A stretch of DNA of 10,685 nt from Candidatus Bathyarchaeota archaeon (GTDB taxonomy: Archaea > Thermoproteota > Bathyarchaeia > TCS64). The position numbers were made by a program, and so were the translations under genes. Within the stretch, counting starts at the first letter, position 1; each line of letters begins with the position of its first letter. The stretch lies in assembly GCA_014730055.1 (NCBI GenBank), contig WJIV01000018.1, positions 1-10,685 of the forward strand, given 5' to 3'. The notes under the pieces were generated by a model. It did no database searches. It was not told where the DNA came from and worked only from the letters and a program-made list of their open reading frames with translations. Below are positions 1 through 7,157 of this stretch, one piece after another.

Positions 1-19
1 ATATACCCCGTGTTAATTG

Positions 20-283
20 ATGTCCGGTGAGAGTCGGCGGTCTGATACCCAGATAACCCTCGAGATCTTGTCCGCGGTGAGAGCAGGGGCGAGAAAGCGC
101 ACTCGGATAATGTACGAGTGTAATCTATCTTATAGAGGTTTAATGACTCGGATAGATGAGCTACTGGAGGGAGGGTTCATCAGAGCGATAAAATATGGTG
201 GAAAAGAATCCTACGAGATAACAGAGAAAGGTAGAGAGATGATCATTCATCTAAAATACCTCAGTAACATGCTGAAATTATAA
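20..283 (+). CDS. ArnR1-like winged-helix DNA-binding regulator (HTH_45 type)
   Basis: This 87-residue protein is made of little more than one archaeal winged helix-turn-helix domain. It follows the typical pattern of the family: a short basic N-terminus (SRRSD), a first helix (residues about 8-23), the signature MYECNLSYRGL where the recognition part begins, then a hydrophobic helix (MTRIDELLEGGFI), a short wing (AIKYGGKESYEIT) and the closing TEKGREMI helix. Proteins of this family are abundant in Bathyarchaeia and Thermoproteota and are taken to be local transcription regulators that bind DNA as dimers; the target here is unknown. An in-frame stop (14-16) lies just before the TTG at 17 and the ATG at 20, so the gene begins here; ATG 20 is preferred and TTG 17 would add one residue. 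The gene converges on the surface-protein gene downstream, so a regulatory link is not implied by an operon. Family assignment is firm; role is inferred. Confidence 0.88.
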   Translation: MSGESRRSDTQITLEILSAVRAGARKRTRIMYECNLSYRGLMTRIDELLEGGFIRAIKYGGKESYEITEKGREMIIHLKYLSNMLKL

Positions 284-384
284 AAGACGCATGATACTCT
301 CCTAGAATAGATAACAGTTACCATGGGTGATAGGTATTGTTCAAGAACTATTTGTAAATCCAGCCTCATAGGTCTTGTATAAGT

Positions 385-400
385 AAATGAAAAAATGTTG
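385..400 (-). terminator. oligo-T terminator of the surface-protein gene
   Basis: Six A residues at 390-395 read as TTTTTT on the minus strand, 8 bases after the stop codon of the minus-strand surface-protein gene. Oligo-T runs without a strong hairpin are the usual archaeal termination signal. The rest of the convergent gap (284-402) shows no other gene or clear structure. Confidence 0.5.
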
Positions 401-402
401 TT

Positions 403-1883
403 TTAATTTCTGCCTTTAGCCTTACCGTTATTTCCTTTTCCAGGCTTGGACCCTTTACCTTTTGAATTCTGTCTTGGTCCTTTTCCCTTCTGGGATTGAA
501 CTTGGTGGTTCTCCCTGTTCTGGTTCATTTTTCCCGGGTTGATTACCCTTATCGTATCCATCTCATCGAAGGATATATCACCTATATTCCCAGTTACAGT
601 GACTTCCAGCTCATCCAGCCCGGCGGCGAGTTCCTGTACCATTGATCTACTGAGCTTTAGCACCACATAGCCGTCACCGAGGGTGTACCATTCGGGGTAT
701 ACCGGTTCACCATTGACCTTGATGGTAATATCATCAAGATCGAAGTCATCAGTACTTGCATCCTCGGGGAGCTGAATCTTTACGGTTACCCATCTGCCAT
801 GGCTCTTCAAGTTTAGCGTCTTGGGTGTAACATTTACTGTTATGCCTTTTTCTGTGACGGTGAACTCTTCAGTTGCCTCTGATATGAGTCCGATCATGCT
901 CTCCGCGTATACCTTGAGGGTGTAATCGCCGGGTTCTAGTCCCGTAAGCATGGTAGGATCGTTGTAAGGTTCATTGTCGTAGATGAGGTAGCCTGTGCTG
1001 TTCATGACACTATAGGTGATGCTTAAATCCTTGAATAGATCCGTTGCCTCTATTATCAGTGGGACGTCGCCGCTGTACGTGGATGATGGGCTCTGTATGG
1101 TGATGCTGGGCGGAGATGACATCCCGTTCAGGGTGATCTGGCTTATGTAGGCCTCGGAGTGCCCTATCCAGTTGTCAACCTCGATATCTATGCCCAGTAC
1201 CAGGGTCTCACCGGATACCCCCGAGTTCTCCTCTCTTCCTATGGCGGTTACCGTTCCATCCTTGAATTCACCTAGTGTACCGAAGAAAGCTGCGGGGCCG
1301 GTGATATTATAAGGCCCGGATAATCCGCTTCCTAGCCAACATATCGTGCTGTTATTTATCATGCCTGTATAGGTTTCCGTTGTGTGGTTCTGGAAGGTTT
1401 CCACCCACTGGTCGTAGGGTGGGTTGTAGTAGCTGTTCTGTAGAGCGGGGTCGTAGTGGCCGTATGGGTCTCCTGGGCTAATGTACTCGTATTCTCTAGC
1501 CCCGTGTAGGGCTGGTAAGCGTATTCGCATACTAGCTGATCTGAGCGGGTTTCCCCGTCCAGGGATAACAGGATGTCTGCGTGGGGAGGGTAACCCTGTG
1601 TGGTGTTTACTGTCCATGATAGATTCTTGAGGTCGTTTAGGGTTGTGGTCTCTGTGAATCTTATCTCTATTCTTGACGCGTTAGCGGTCTCAGCTGCTTT
1701 TCCGGCTGCCTCGAGGTGTACGAGGGTCCCCATGGTTGGGTGTTGTACTATCTCCGCGGTTCCTCCTAGTGTTGATAGTTGTCCTGTTGGCTGCTGTGCG
1801 AATACTAGTCCTGTGTTGATTAATTGTGATAGTAGGGCTGTTATTAGTAAGGCAGGTAATATTTTCCTAGTCTTGAGGTTCAT
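403..1883 (-). CDS. secreted multidomain surface protein, interrupted by a -1 frameshift
   Basis: Two minus-strand frames together encode one 493-residue exported protein. The first frame starts at ATG 1883 with a clear signal peptide (MNLKTRK, then a hydrophobic stretch ending near LVFAQQ, residue 31). It continues to residue 128 (CEYAYQPYTG), where the reading passes to the -1 frame (AREYEY onward) at the G run at 1500-1503. The joined protein has a lectin-like or jelly-roll-like extracellular domain (about 32-254, with GYPPHADILLSLDG), an Ig-like domain (about 258-345), and a domain with the archaeal pattern TPKTLNLKSHGRWVTVKIQLPE (about 348-448). It ends in a disordered Lys/Gly/Asn-rich basic tail (about 452-493). 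There are nine N-x-S/T sequons (N68, 87, 93, 166, 177, 178, 193, 295, 351), all before the tail. No C-terminal membrane segment is seen, so it is either released or held by the basic tail. Without the frameshift the product stops at 174 residues. Either a base was lost, in reality or in sequencing, or frameshifting is used. Function is unknown beyond being a surface protein. Upstream in-frame sequence to 2012 is not signal-like and is excluded. Confidence 0.8.
1500..1503 (-). other. -1 frameshift point at a GGGG run
   Basis: On the coding (minus) strand the zero frame reads TAC ACG GGG CTA. The continuation of the protein reads GGG GCT AGA, so base 1500 must be read twice or one G is missing from a run that should be five. 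A tRNA on GGG could re-pair perfectly one base back, since the preceding base is also G. No strong downstream stem was recognised. A homopolymer sequencing error or a real single-base deletion is the simpler explanation. Confidence 0.8.
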
Positions 1884-1904
1884 CTTCACTTCTATGGACT
1901 TTTT

Positions 1905-1917
1905 GATATTATAATAA
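1905..1917 (-). promoter_or_regulatory. TATA box of the secreted surface-protein gene
   Basis: The minus strand reads TTATTATAATATC centred about 28 bases before ATG 1883. That places transcription start at or within a few bases of the start codon, as in leaderless archaeal genes. This supports ATG 1883 over the upstream in-frame ATG at 2012. A purine-rich GAAGTGAAG directly before the ATG could also act as a weak ribosome site. Confidence 0.55.
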
Positions 1918-2032
1918 GAACAGGGTGGAACCAAATGAAATAACCGTTCCATACATGAAACGGATGCCAATTCAAACTGATTAGAGTTCTGAGGAAAAGT
2001 AATGGTGAACATGTAACAGGAATTATACAGGA

Positions 2033-2050
2033 TAGGCTAAGTGAAGCCTA
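2033..2050. repeat. small hairpin downstream of the PhzF-family gene
   Basis: TAGGCT and AGCCTA form a perfect 6-bp stem around a 6-base loop, 20-37 bases past the stop codon of the minus-strand PhzF-family gene. It could stabilise the 3' end of that transcript or assist termination, although no T tract follows on the minus strand. The rest of the gap (1884-2069) holds the promoter of the surface-protein gene and a weaker 5-bp inverted repeat (CCGTT...AACGG, about 1946-1965). Confidence 0.4.
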
Positions 2051-2069
2051 ATCTTACCCTTCCAGTTTG

Positions 2070-2978
2070 TTATAGGAATTCGCCTCTGGCGACCATGGCG
2101 CATTTTCCACCCACTTTAACCTCTATATCGGGGTCTTTCTGGTTTGCCTTAAGGTAGAGGAGGCTTGGTCTACCTACCTCGGCGCCCTGCTCTACCCTTA
2201 CGTCTATTTCAGGGGAGTCAAAGTACCTGTGCTTGACCAGGTACCCGGCGAGGCATCCGTTGGCGCTGCCTGTGGCTGGGTCCTCTGTGAAGGTGGTTAG
2301 CATGCGGGCCTTCAGGTGGTTATCTGGGTTCTCTGTTTCCCTGCAGAACATGTGAGGCCACTTGGCCTTGGTTCCCTCTGAGTACTTGTTGAGGTTTTCC
2401 CAGTCTATCTTTACCTTCTCCAGTGCCTCTCTGGATGCTAGGGGTATCATGTAAAAGTAGACCCCCGTGGAGACCTCCTGTATGGGGTACTCGGGGTCGA
2501 TGTCCTCCTGCTCCAGGCCCAGGAACTCTGCAAACTTGTTCTTAGGGTGCTCCTCACCAAAGACTGGGGGCTTCTGGGTCATCCAGAGAATATCAGGATC
2601 GTCTCCCTTATACGTGAAGTCTACAGGTATAGGACCCACCTTCATATCAAGGGTTACCCTGTCCACCTTCTCCTTGACTAGTTCCTGCTTTATGACGTAG
2701 GCAGTTCCCAGAGTAGGGTGACCGGCGAAGGGAAGCTCAGACTCCGGGGTAAAGATCCTGACACCATAAACATTATCCACATCATCAACCGACGTGATGA
2801 AAGTCGTCTCACTGAAATTCATCTCCTTGGCAATACGCTGCATCAACCCAGAGCTAACCCCCCGATCCCTGAAAACAGCCAACTGGTTCCCCTGAAGCTT
2901 CTCCTCAGCGAAAACATCTACAATATAAAACTCAAGACTCATAAACAAGATATGATTCGGATTTCTTATGGATTTCAT
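2070..2978 (-). CDS. PhzF-family isomerase/epimerase-like protein
   Basis: This 302-residue protein has the full set of PhzF motifs, and the family is normally about 260-300 residues. PhzF proteins have a two-lobed diaminopimelate-epimerase fold and catalyse proton-transfer isomerisations; the physiological substrate of most archaeal members is unknown. Visible motifs are GNQLAVF (30-36), MNFSETTF (53-60, Glu57 at the position of the catalytic Glu), RIFTPESELPFAGHPTLGTA (74-93), EDPATGSANGCLAGYL (232-247) and QGAEVGRPS (264-272). It is cytoplasmic, with no signal peptide. Two starts compete. ATG 2978 has TAGGAG eight bases upstream and a TATA-like box about 34 bases upstream. ATG 2942 (MSLEFYIVDVFAEE) fits the usual family N-terminus better but lacks a ribosome site. 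The longer form is reported here. The gene diverges from the DUF3131 gene and follows no obvious pathway with its neighbours. A link to phenazine synthesis is not implied. Confidence 0.9.
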   Translation of the reverse strand: MKSIRNPNHILFMSLEFYIVDVFAEEKLQGNQLAVFRDRGVSSGLMQRIAKEMNFSETTFITSVDDVDNVYGVRIFTPESELPFAGHPTLGTAYVIKQELVKEKVDRVTLDMKVGPIPVDFTYKGDDPDILWMTQKPPVFGEEHPKNKFAEFLGLEQEDIDPEYPIQEVSTGVYFYMIPLASREALEKVKIDWENLNKYSEGTKAKWPHMFCRETENPDNHLKARMLTTFTEDPATGSANGCLAGYLVKHRYFDSPEIDVRVEQGAEVGRPSLLYLKANQKDPDIEVKVGGKCAMVARGEFL

Positions 2979-2986
2979 GCGTCAGT

Positions 2987-2992
2987 CTCCTA
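2987..2992 (-). promoter_or_regulatory. Shine-Dalgarno site supporting ATG 2978
   Basis: The minus strand reads TAGGAG eight bases before ATG 2978, a good match to an archaeal anti-SD. The alternative ATG 2942 has no comparable site. It argues for the longer PhzF-family product, although transcription starting 25-27 bases after the nearby TATA box could exclude this site from the mRNA. Confidence 0.4.
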
Positions 2993-3004
2993 CTAGATTT
3001 ACAT

Positions 3005-3020
3005 TTCATATATTTTAATA
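3005..3020 (-). promoter_or_regulatory. TATA box of the PhzF-family gene
   Basis: The minus strand reads TATTAAAATATATGAA, centred about 34 bases before ATG 2978. The 134-base divergent gap 2979-3112 carries this box and the promoter of the plus-strand DUF3131 gene, so the two genes could be regulated together. Confidence 0.5.
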
Positions 3021-3079
3021 TCCTGAGGTTGCGTATTGATATATTTGCTTTGGGTTTTTTTATAAATACTCCGAGTGAA

Positions 3080-3090
3080 TTATTTTATAC
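3080..3090 (+). promoter_or_regulatory. TATA box of the DUF3131-type gene
   Basis: TTATTTTATAC is centred about 27 bases before ATG 3113, the spacing expected for a leaderless transcript starting at the ATG. A second AT-rich box (TTTTTTTATAAATAC, about 3055-3069) could drive a transcript with a leader of roughly 25 bases. No ribosome site precedes the ATG, which favours the leaderless reading. Confidence 0.5.
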
Positions 3091-3112
3091 TGGTAATTAA
3101 ATAATTAGATTT

Positions 3113-4921
3113 ATGAAGCCATTTACAAGAAATAGGTTATTTTATCTGTATATATTTATCTTAATGACATCTGCTCTTAATACAAAAAATGTAATTAAAG
3201 GGGTAAATAATGTTGGTGCTGACAGTCTTTCAAGTGACTTGATGGGTTACGCGGAGGTTGCCTGGGAGTACTTTGACCCTGGGGTAGGTGTAAATTCAGT
3301 TACTGGACTGAATTACGGTAGCTTTGTGCCACCTAGTGGGGGGTGGAAATGTTTGACGGATTGGGATCTTGGATGCTATGTAATGGCTATTTTGGATGCA
3401 GAGCGACTGGGTATATTAGACAAGGGAGGAACTTGGGGTGCTGACTATAGAATAGAGAAAGTTCTCTCGTTCTTAGAGGATAGGGAACTCCATGAAGATG
3501 ATATCCCATGTCTAAGCTATGATTCAACCGATGGCGAGATAAATAACCCTGAACCTACAAACAAGTATGATACTGGGCGCCTCCTAGTAGCCTTACACCA
3601 CTTGAAAAAGATGAGGCCAAGCTTGACCAACAGGATTGATGACGTAGTACACTTGAAATGTAATTATATCAGTATGGCAGGGACACTATCCTCCAGCCCT
3701 AACCCTGAAAATTACTACATAGCAAAAGGATTCAGCTACTTCGGGTTCAACGGGACCAATATCCAAGACGCCATGACTATCCCCGAAGAAATGATAAATG
3801 GACCTACGGTAGATATCTACGGCATAGATATCCCTGATGTAAAGCTGATATCTGAGCAGGTTCTGCACACTATGTTCGAGGTTGAGACAGACTCAGATTT
3901 CTGGGAGGTAGCATACCGGACTTATATCGTTCAGGAGAAAAGGTGGGAAGCTACAGGAGAATATACTGCCTTCACAGAAGGGAATATCGAGACTAGCCCG
4001 TACTATATATACGAGTACATTAACAGCCCCCCCAATACATGGTACATTACAGCCATAGGCCACGGATCACTTAGCATAACTCCAATTGCCTACTTGAAAG
4101 CAGCATTAGGTTTCCACGCGATATATGATACATCTTATACTCAGGAAATGGTGGACTACCTGACTCCAAGACTAGAAACCGTTTACGGGTACAAGGATGG
4201 GGTTGACGAGGACGGTTCAAGAGTTGATGTCCTGAGCGATAAGACAAATAGCCTCATCATCAACGCTGTTAGATATGCTCTAAAAAAGCCGATAAAGGAC
4301 TTTGACAAGATGTTCGAGGAAAACAGTGTCTCAATGATCTATCCCTCTGATGACCCGGGGAAGCCCCTCGTGCTGGGACCAGCGATGCTAAGCGACTGGA
4401 CAGCATCAGGCTTAGTCTACACGAAGCTTGGAAACGTTAGCGAAGGAGTCGACACTAACCCCTTATTCGTGGATCAGGCCACCGGCAGACCTTACGGTGA
4501 CACGGGAGAAGGTGTAATCACCTTCGGCGGCCCTGATGTTAACCTGGTAACCTATTGGGCCGAGGTATCTGGCAGTGCACCTATCCATTTTGTGATAGGG
4601 GCGGACTCATTTTCCTTCGAGGAGAAGGATGGTACTATAATACCTGGAGCCGAGTTACCTATTTCTGTAATCAACTTCGATGAGGACATGTTCGTCATAG
4701 AGGTCTTCCAGGATGAAGACCTGCGTAACTTCATGGTGATACAGGGATTTGGGTGGAAGGGCTCATACGCTGGGGGGAAGTTCTTCGATAGGCAAATCTA
4801 TCCCAATATTGATGATTACTATAGTCAGTGGGTAATAGTCAAGTGGGAGGATACAAACAGTGATGGTTTTGTCAACGCCCCTGGCGACGGCGATACCTAT
4901 ACAGTTATCGCAGAGGGCTAA
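3113..4921 (+). CDS. secreted DUF3131-type protein with S-layer-like C-terminal region
   Basis: This 602-residue protein begins with a short basic segment and a hydrophobic stretch (residues about 8-20), read as a weak signal peptide or N-terminal anchor. Residues about 40-395 match the DUF3131 pattern, an all-helical domain thought to resemble alpha/alpha-barrel glycan-active enzymes. Recognisable parts are MGYAEVAWEYFDPGVGVN (44-61), TDWDLGCYVMAILDAERLGI (82-101), YDTGRLLVALHHLKKMRP (152-169) and TGEYTAFTEGNIETSPYYIY (281-300). From about 405 the sequence changes to a beta-rich region with VITFGGPDVNLVTYWAE (468-484), resembling archaeal S-layer-type modules. It ends in WEDTNSDGFVNAPGDGDTYTVIAEG (578-602), whose DTNSDG looks like a calcium-binding or dockerin-like loop. 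No C-terminal membrane anchor is visible. Neighbouring glycosyltransferases support a role in building or trimming a surface polymer, but no enzymatic activity is established for the family in archaea. The start fits the TATA spacing. Confidence 0.82.
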   Translation: MKPFTRNRLFYLYIFILMTSALNTKNVIKGVNNVGADSLSSDLMGYAEVAWEYFDPGVGVNSVTGLNYGSFVPPSGGWKCLTDWDLGCYVMAILDAERLGILDKGGTWGADYRIEKVLSFLEDRELHEDDIPCLSYDSTDGEINNPEPTNKYDTGRLLVALHHLKKMRPSLTNRIDDVVHLKCNYISMAGTLSSSPNPENYYIAKGFSYFGFNGTNIQDAMTIPEEMINGPTVDIYGIDIPDVKLISEQVLHTMFEVETDSDFWEVAYRTYIVQEKRWEATGEYTAFTEGNIETSPYYIYEYINSPPNTWYITAIGHGSLSITPIAYLKAALGFHAIYDTSYTQEMVDYLTPRLETVYGYKDGVDEDGSRVDVLSDKTNSLIINAVRYALKKPIKDFDKMFEENSVSMIYPSDDPGKPLVLGPAMLSDWTASGLVYTKLGNVSEGVDTNPLFVDQATGRPYGDTGEGVITFGGPDVNLVTYWAEVSGSAPIHFVIGADSFSFEEKDGTIIPGAELPISVINFDEDMFVIEVFQDEDLRNFMVIQGFGWKGSYAGGKFFDRQIYPNIDDYYSQWVIVKWEDTNSDGFVNAPGDGDTYTVIAEG

Positions 4922-4944
4922 TTTGTAATCACACGCAAAAATTC

Positions 4945-4981
4945 AAAAATTTTTCTAAAAGATCCAGCCAAACAATTTTTT
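4945..4981. terminator. bidirectional terminator between convergent genes
   Basis: The 84-base gap between the DUF3131 stop and the stop of the minus-strand membrane protein contains AAAAATTTTT (4945-4954) and a T6 run (4976-4981) on the plus strand. It also has A runs near 4937-4949 that read as T runs on the minus strand. These suit oligo-T termination for both converging transcripts. Confidence 0.6.
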
Positions 4982-5005
4982 CTAGAACATCTTAGGGTAC
5001 CCCAA

Positions 5006-6652
5006 TTATCCTGCTAAAGGGGTTAATCCTGTTAGGTTACCTAGGACCCTGACGAGTAGTATCATGGTGACTAGTGCTAGTTCTTTTGGGTTTATGCTTT
5101 TTAATGGGTTACCTGCGTTGAGGTGGAAGGGGAGGTTTAAGAGGATCCTGTAGAGCAGAAAAGCTGGGCCGATTAGGCTTATGGGGAGTAGGGCGCCTGT
5201 GAAGGAGGAGATTATTCCGTCAGGTGAGAGGAAGTTCAGGGATATGAATAGTGGGTTAGATAGGCTGTTCCAGACCCAGAACCTTGTAGCTGGGATTAGT
5301 GTTGTGAAGAAGTAGGGGCCGAGGTTTCCCGTTGCTTCCTTAATTGCCGTCAATGAAGCGTGATCAGGGAAGACCAGGTAGTCGATTATGTTAACTATGA
5401 AATAGCTTGATATCGCCGATATAGTGCTAAGTATCAAGGTTCTCCTCTTTTTTGTGCTATAGGCTAAGAATACTCCTATGTACATCAAGTGAGTCCAGGG
5501 GTGTATAAGCCCTGTAAACGCCCATAATAGTGTTAAGATTAGTATGTCCTTCGGTTCTTGTGGTTCTATGGATATGCTCAGGATGGCAGGTACAAGTGCG
5601 AGGCTGTTTGACTGAAAACCTCCGGCTACACAACCCGTTAGGAGGTACCCAAGGGGGACCATTAAGGAGGCCAGGCCAGGGGAGCCCTTTCTTCCCCAAC
5701 TCAAAACTGTGTAGAATGAGGCAAGTGAGATTAGTGAGAGCGCGATGAAGGGATGAATAAAGTCCATCAGAAAAAAAGGACTAACTTTTATCGTCTGCCA
5801 TATTTTGAACAGCGTGATTAAGTAAACTGGTCTGGCTACTATTTCCTCATTTGTTAGAGCGTTTACGACTCCTTTCCCCTCTGCATTTGTTAGGAACTCC
5901 ATGTAGTAACGGGTATCAACGCTTATGGGCCGGGAATCGGGGTTAACCGAGGGAAGGTGAGGGAGGGATAATAGTACAAGTATTAGAAGGATGGAGATTG
6001 AGAGCAAGATCCTATCATCAATAGTTTTTCCCTTCCCATCAAGGTTAGGAAGAAAGAAAACTCCCCGCCCAAACACGGTCCTTGAAAACCCCATAAAGAA
6101 AGACAATACCAGCGCCAGCACAGAGATCCACTCCAGGGGCGCCCAGAACAATCTTTCCTTGAGTACTATATGCTTAAAGAAAGGATGCCAGCTCCCGGTG
6201 AGAAAATAGTGTATAATAGAGAACAGGCTAGCCATTTCCAGTGTTGCAAGTGTTATGATTACTCCGGGTAGTAGTTTCTTTACTCCATGTTCCTTATTGA
6301 AGATATAAATTGATGCTAAACCTGATGTAGATAAAGTAATGTAAGAAAATGAAGGAAAATCGAATAACATCAATACTGTGGAAAACAATGTAGAGGTAAC
6401 CGTTAATACGATCATAGTTTTCCGGTAACCGGAAGATAAACGATGAGAGATATAGATCATGGATAGGGCAAAAAAGATTATATCCAGTTCGAAGTATCCT
6501 AGGAGTGGGGACTGGTATAGAAATGTCGAGGTTATCCTCTCAACTGTGAAGTTGAAGGGTATCTTTAATCCTGATAAGAGTTGATAGTATGAAAATAAAA
6601 ATAGTAACCCGGGTATAATTTTTTCCAGTATATTCCAGTCTGGATCATTCAT
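5006..6652 (-). CDS. polytopic GT-C-like membrane protein, putative lipid-linked-sugar glycosyltransferase
   Basis: This 548-residue protein has roughly a dozen membrane segments, including about 12-28, 57-70, 79-97, 127-150, 172-190 and 214-231. After a helix (214-231) comes an extracytoplasmic loop with LPHLPSVNPDSRPISVDTRYYMEFL (230-254). An acidic D246 followed by an aromatic pair, in the first large outer loop, is the arrangement seen in GT-C enzymes that use polyprenyl-phosphate sugars. The ARPVYLITLFKI that follows (273-284) recalls the RPLFLLLLY-type segment of related archaeal proteins. About 210 residues of membrane helices precede this loop, more than in a canonical GT-C, so this could be an archaeal subfamily with an N-terminal extension. 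The substrate is unknown, and a flippase or polymerase role is not excluded. The gene converges on the DUF3131 gene and diverges from the micro-protein gene. ATG 6652 is chosen because it starts the ORF just before a short hydrophilic N-terminus; no ribosome site is evident. Confidence 0.7.
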   Translation of the reverse strand: MNDPDWNILEKIIPGLLFLFSYYQLLSGLKIPFNFTVERITSTFLYQSPLLGYFELDIIFFALSMIYISHRLSSGYRKTMIVLTVTSTLFSTVLMLFDFPSFSYITLSTSGLASIYIFNKEHGVKKLLPGVIITLATLEMASLFSIIHYFLTGSWHPFFKHIVLKERLFWAPLEWISVLALVLSFFMGFSRTVFGRGVFFLPNLDGKGKTIDDRILLSISILLILVLLSLPHLPSVNPDSRPISVDTRYYMEFLTNAEGKGVVNALTNEEIVARPVYLITLFKIWQTIKVSPFFLMDFIHPFIALSLISLASFYTVLSWGRKGSPGLASLMVPLGYLLTGCVAGGFQSNSLALVPAILSISIEPQEPKDILILTLLWAFTGLIHPWTHLMYIGVFLAYSTKKRRTLILSTISAISSYFIVNIIDYLVFPDHASLTAIKEATGNLGPYFFTTLIPATRFWVWNSLSNPLFISLNFLSPDGIISSFTGALLPISLIGPAFLLYRILLNLPFHLNAGNPLKSINPKELALVTMILLVRVLGNLTGLTPLAG

Positions 6653-6676
6653 TGCTTAGTAGTATCTTGCTTATTT

Positions 6677-6688
6677 GATTATTAAGAG
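6677..6688 (-). promoter_or_regulatory. weak TATA-like element of the GT-C-like gene
   Basis: The minus strand reads CTTAATAATCAA, centred about 30 bases before ATG 6652, suggesting a leaderless transcript. It is a loose match only. It lies in the 129-base divergent gap 6653-6781, opposite the micro-protein promoter. Confidence 0.3.
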
Positions 6689-6742
6689 CGTTGATATTGA
6701 GCAACCCTAGCATTAATTTAAACACGTTCATGGATTATCAAT

Positions 6743-6756
6743 AGTTTTTTAAACAT
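6743..6756 (+). promoter_or_regulatory. TATA-like element of the 78-residue surface protein gene
   Basis: AGTTTTTTAAACAT is centred about 33 bases before ATG 6782, which fits a leader of only a few bases. A GGTAAAG directly before the ATG could add weak ribosome binding. Confidence 0.4.
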
Positions 6757-6781
6757 TGTGTACAATTAAATCCTGGTAAAG

Positions 6782-7018
6782 ATGAAGAAAGTCCTAGCTG
6801 TCTCCTTAACGATTTTACTCTTAGGATCATTATTTATCGCACAGGCATATGCACAAGATTTTATGGAGGATGATTACGCAGTAGGAGGAGAGATACTGCC
6901 CCTGTTCGCTAATAACCTACTACTAAGCCCCATCTCGTTGCTACTTATCGTAGCTGTGATCGCGGGGTTGGCTGTTCTTGTATCGGGTAGGCCCCTGATT
7001 GAGACCCCTGTGAGATAA
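6782..7018 (+). CDS. 78-residue secreted micro-protein with VGGEILP-type C-terminal anchor
   Basis: The protein has a textbook signal peptide (MKK, then a leucine-rich core, with a likely cleavage after AYA at residue 24). Only about nine polar residues follow (QDFMEDDYA), and then VGGEILP (34-40), a hydrophobic membrane segment (about 47-67) and a short tail with Arg70 and Arg78. A V-G-G-x-I/L-x-P motif before a membrane helix resembles C-terminal anchor or sorting regions found at the ends of large secreted proteins in Nitrososphaeria and Bathyarchaeia. Here it occurs with almost no protein between the export signal and the anchor. Its role is unknown: it might be a free-standing envelope peptide, a sorting or processing partner, or the remnant of a larger surface protein. 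It is flanked by GT-C genes, with its own promoter and a terminator-like T tract after it, so it is probably expressed alone. The real-gene call is fairly sure; the anchor reading comes from motif memory. Confidence 0.78.
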   Translation: MKKVLAVSLTILLLGSLFIAQAYAQDFMEDDYAVGGEILPLFANNLLLSPISLLLIVAVIAGLAVLVSGRPLIETPVR

Positions 7019-7027
7019 ACCTACCAG

Positions 7028-7047
7028 TTTCTTTATATTTCTTTTAA
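7028..7047 (+). terminator. oligo-T terminator after the micro-protein gene
   Basis: A pyrimidine stretch TTTCTTTATATTTCTTTT begins about 10 bases after the stop codon, typical of archaeal termination. The remaining gap to 7206 holds the promoter of the next gene and no convincing gene of its own. Confidence 0.5.
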
Positions 7048-7157
7048 TCATAGGTTGTACTATTCGGTATACTTTGCATAATTCCAGTATGGGCGTTAAA
7101 AAAAGTGTCGTAACCTGCAGTCTATGAGCCATCCCCATAAGGTCAAATAATAATACG

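Noticed and set aside
1359..1497. Zero-frame continuation of the first surface-protein frame past the frameshift (LENTSTLAQETHT... to the stop at 1359).
   Set aside because: It is a Thr-rich low-complexity shadow of the real frame; the -1 frame carries the coherent extracellular domain and the later domains.
1946..1965. Inverted repeat CCGTT...AACGG upstream of the surface-protein promoter as an operator.
   Set aside because: Only 5 bp of stem with a 10-base spacer; expected by chance at this length.
1884..2012. N-terminal extension of the surface protein to an ATG at 2012.
   Set aside because: The added 43 residues are not signal-like, and the signal peptide and TATA spacing point to ATG 1883.
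2070..2978. Phenazine biosynthesis.
   Set aside because: The protein is clearly PhzF-family, but no other phenazine genes are present and most family members have other roles.
7089..7127. 12-codon ORF between the micro-protein and the large GT-C gene.
   Set aside because: Too short, no ribosome site, and no sign of coding bias.
6941..7138. Minus-strand 65-residue ORF overlapping the micro-protein end.
   Set aside because: No domain, no promoter or ribosome site, and it overlaps the coding sequence of the well-supported plus-strand gene.
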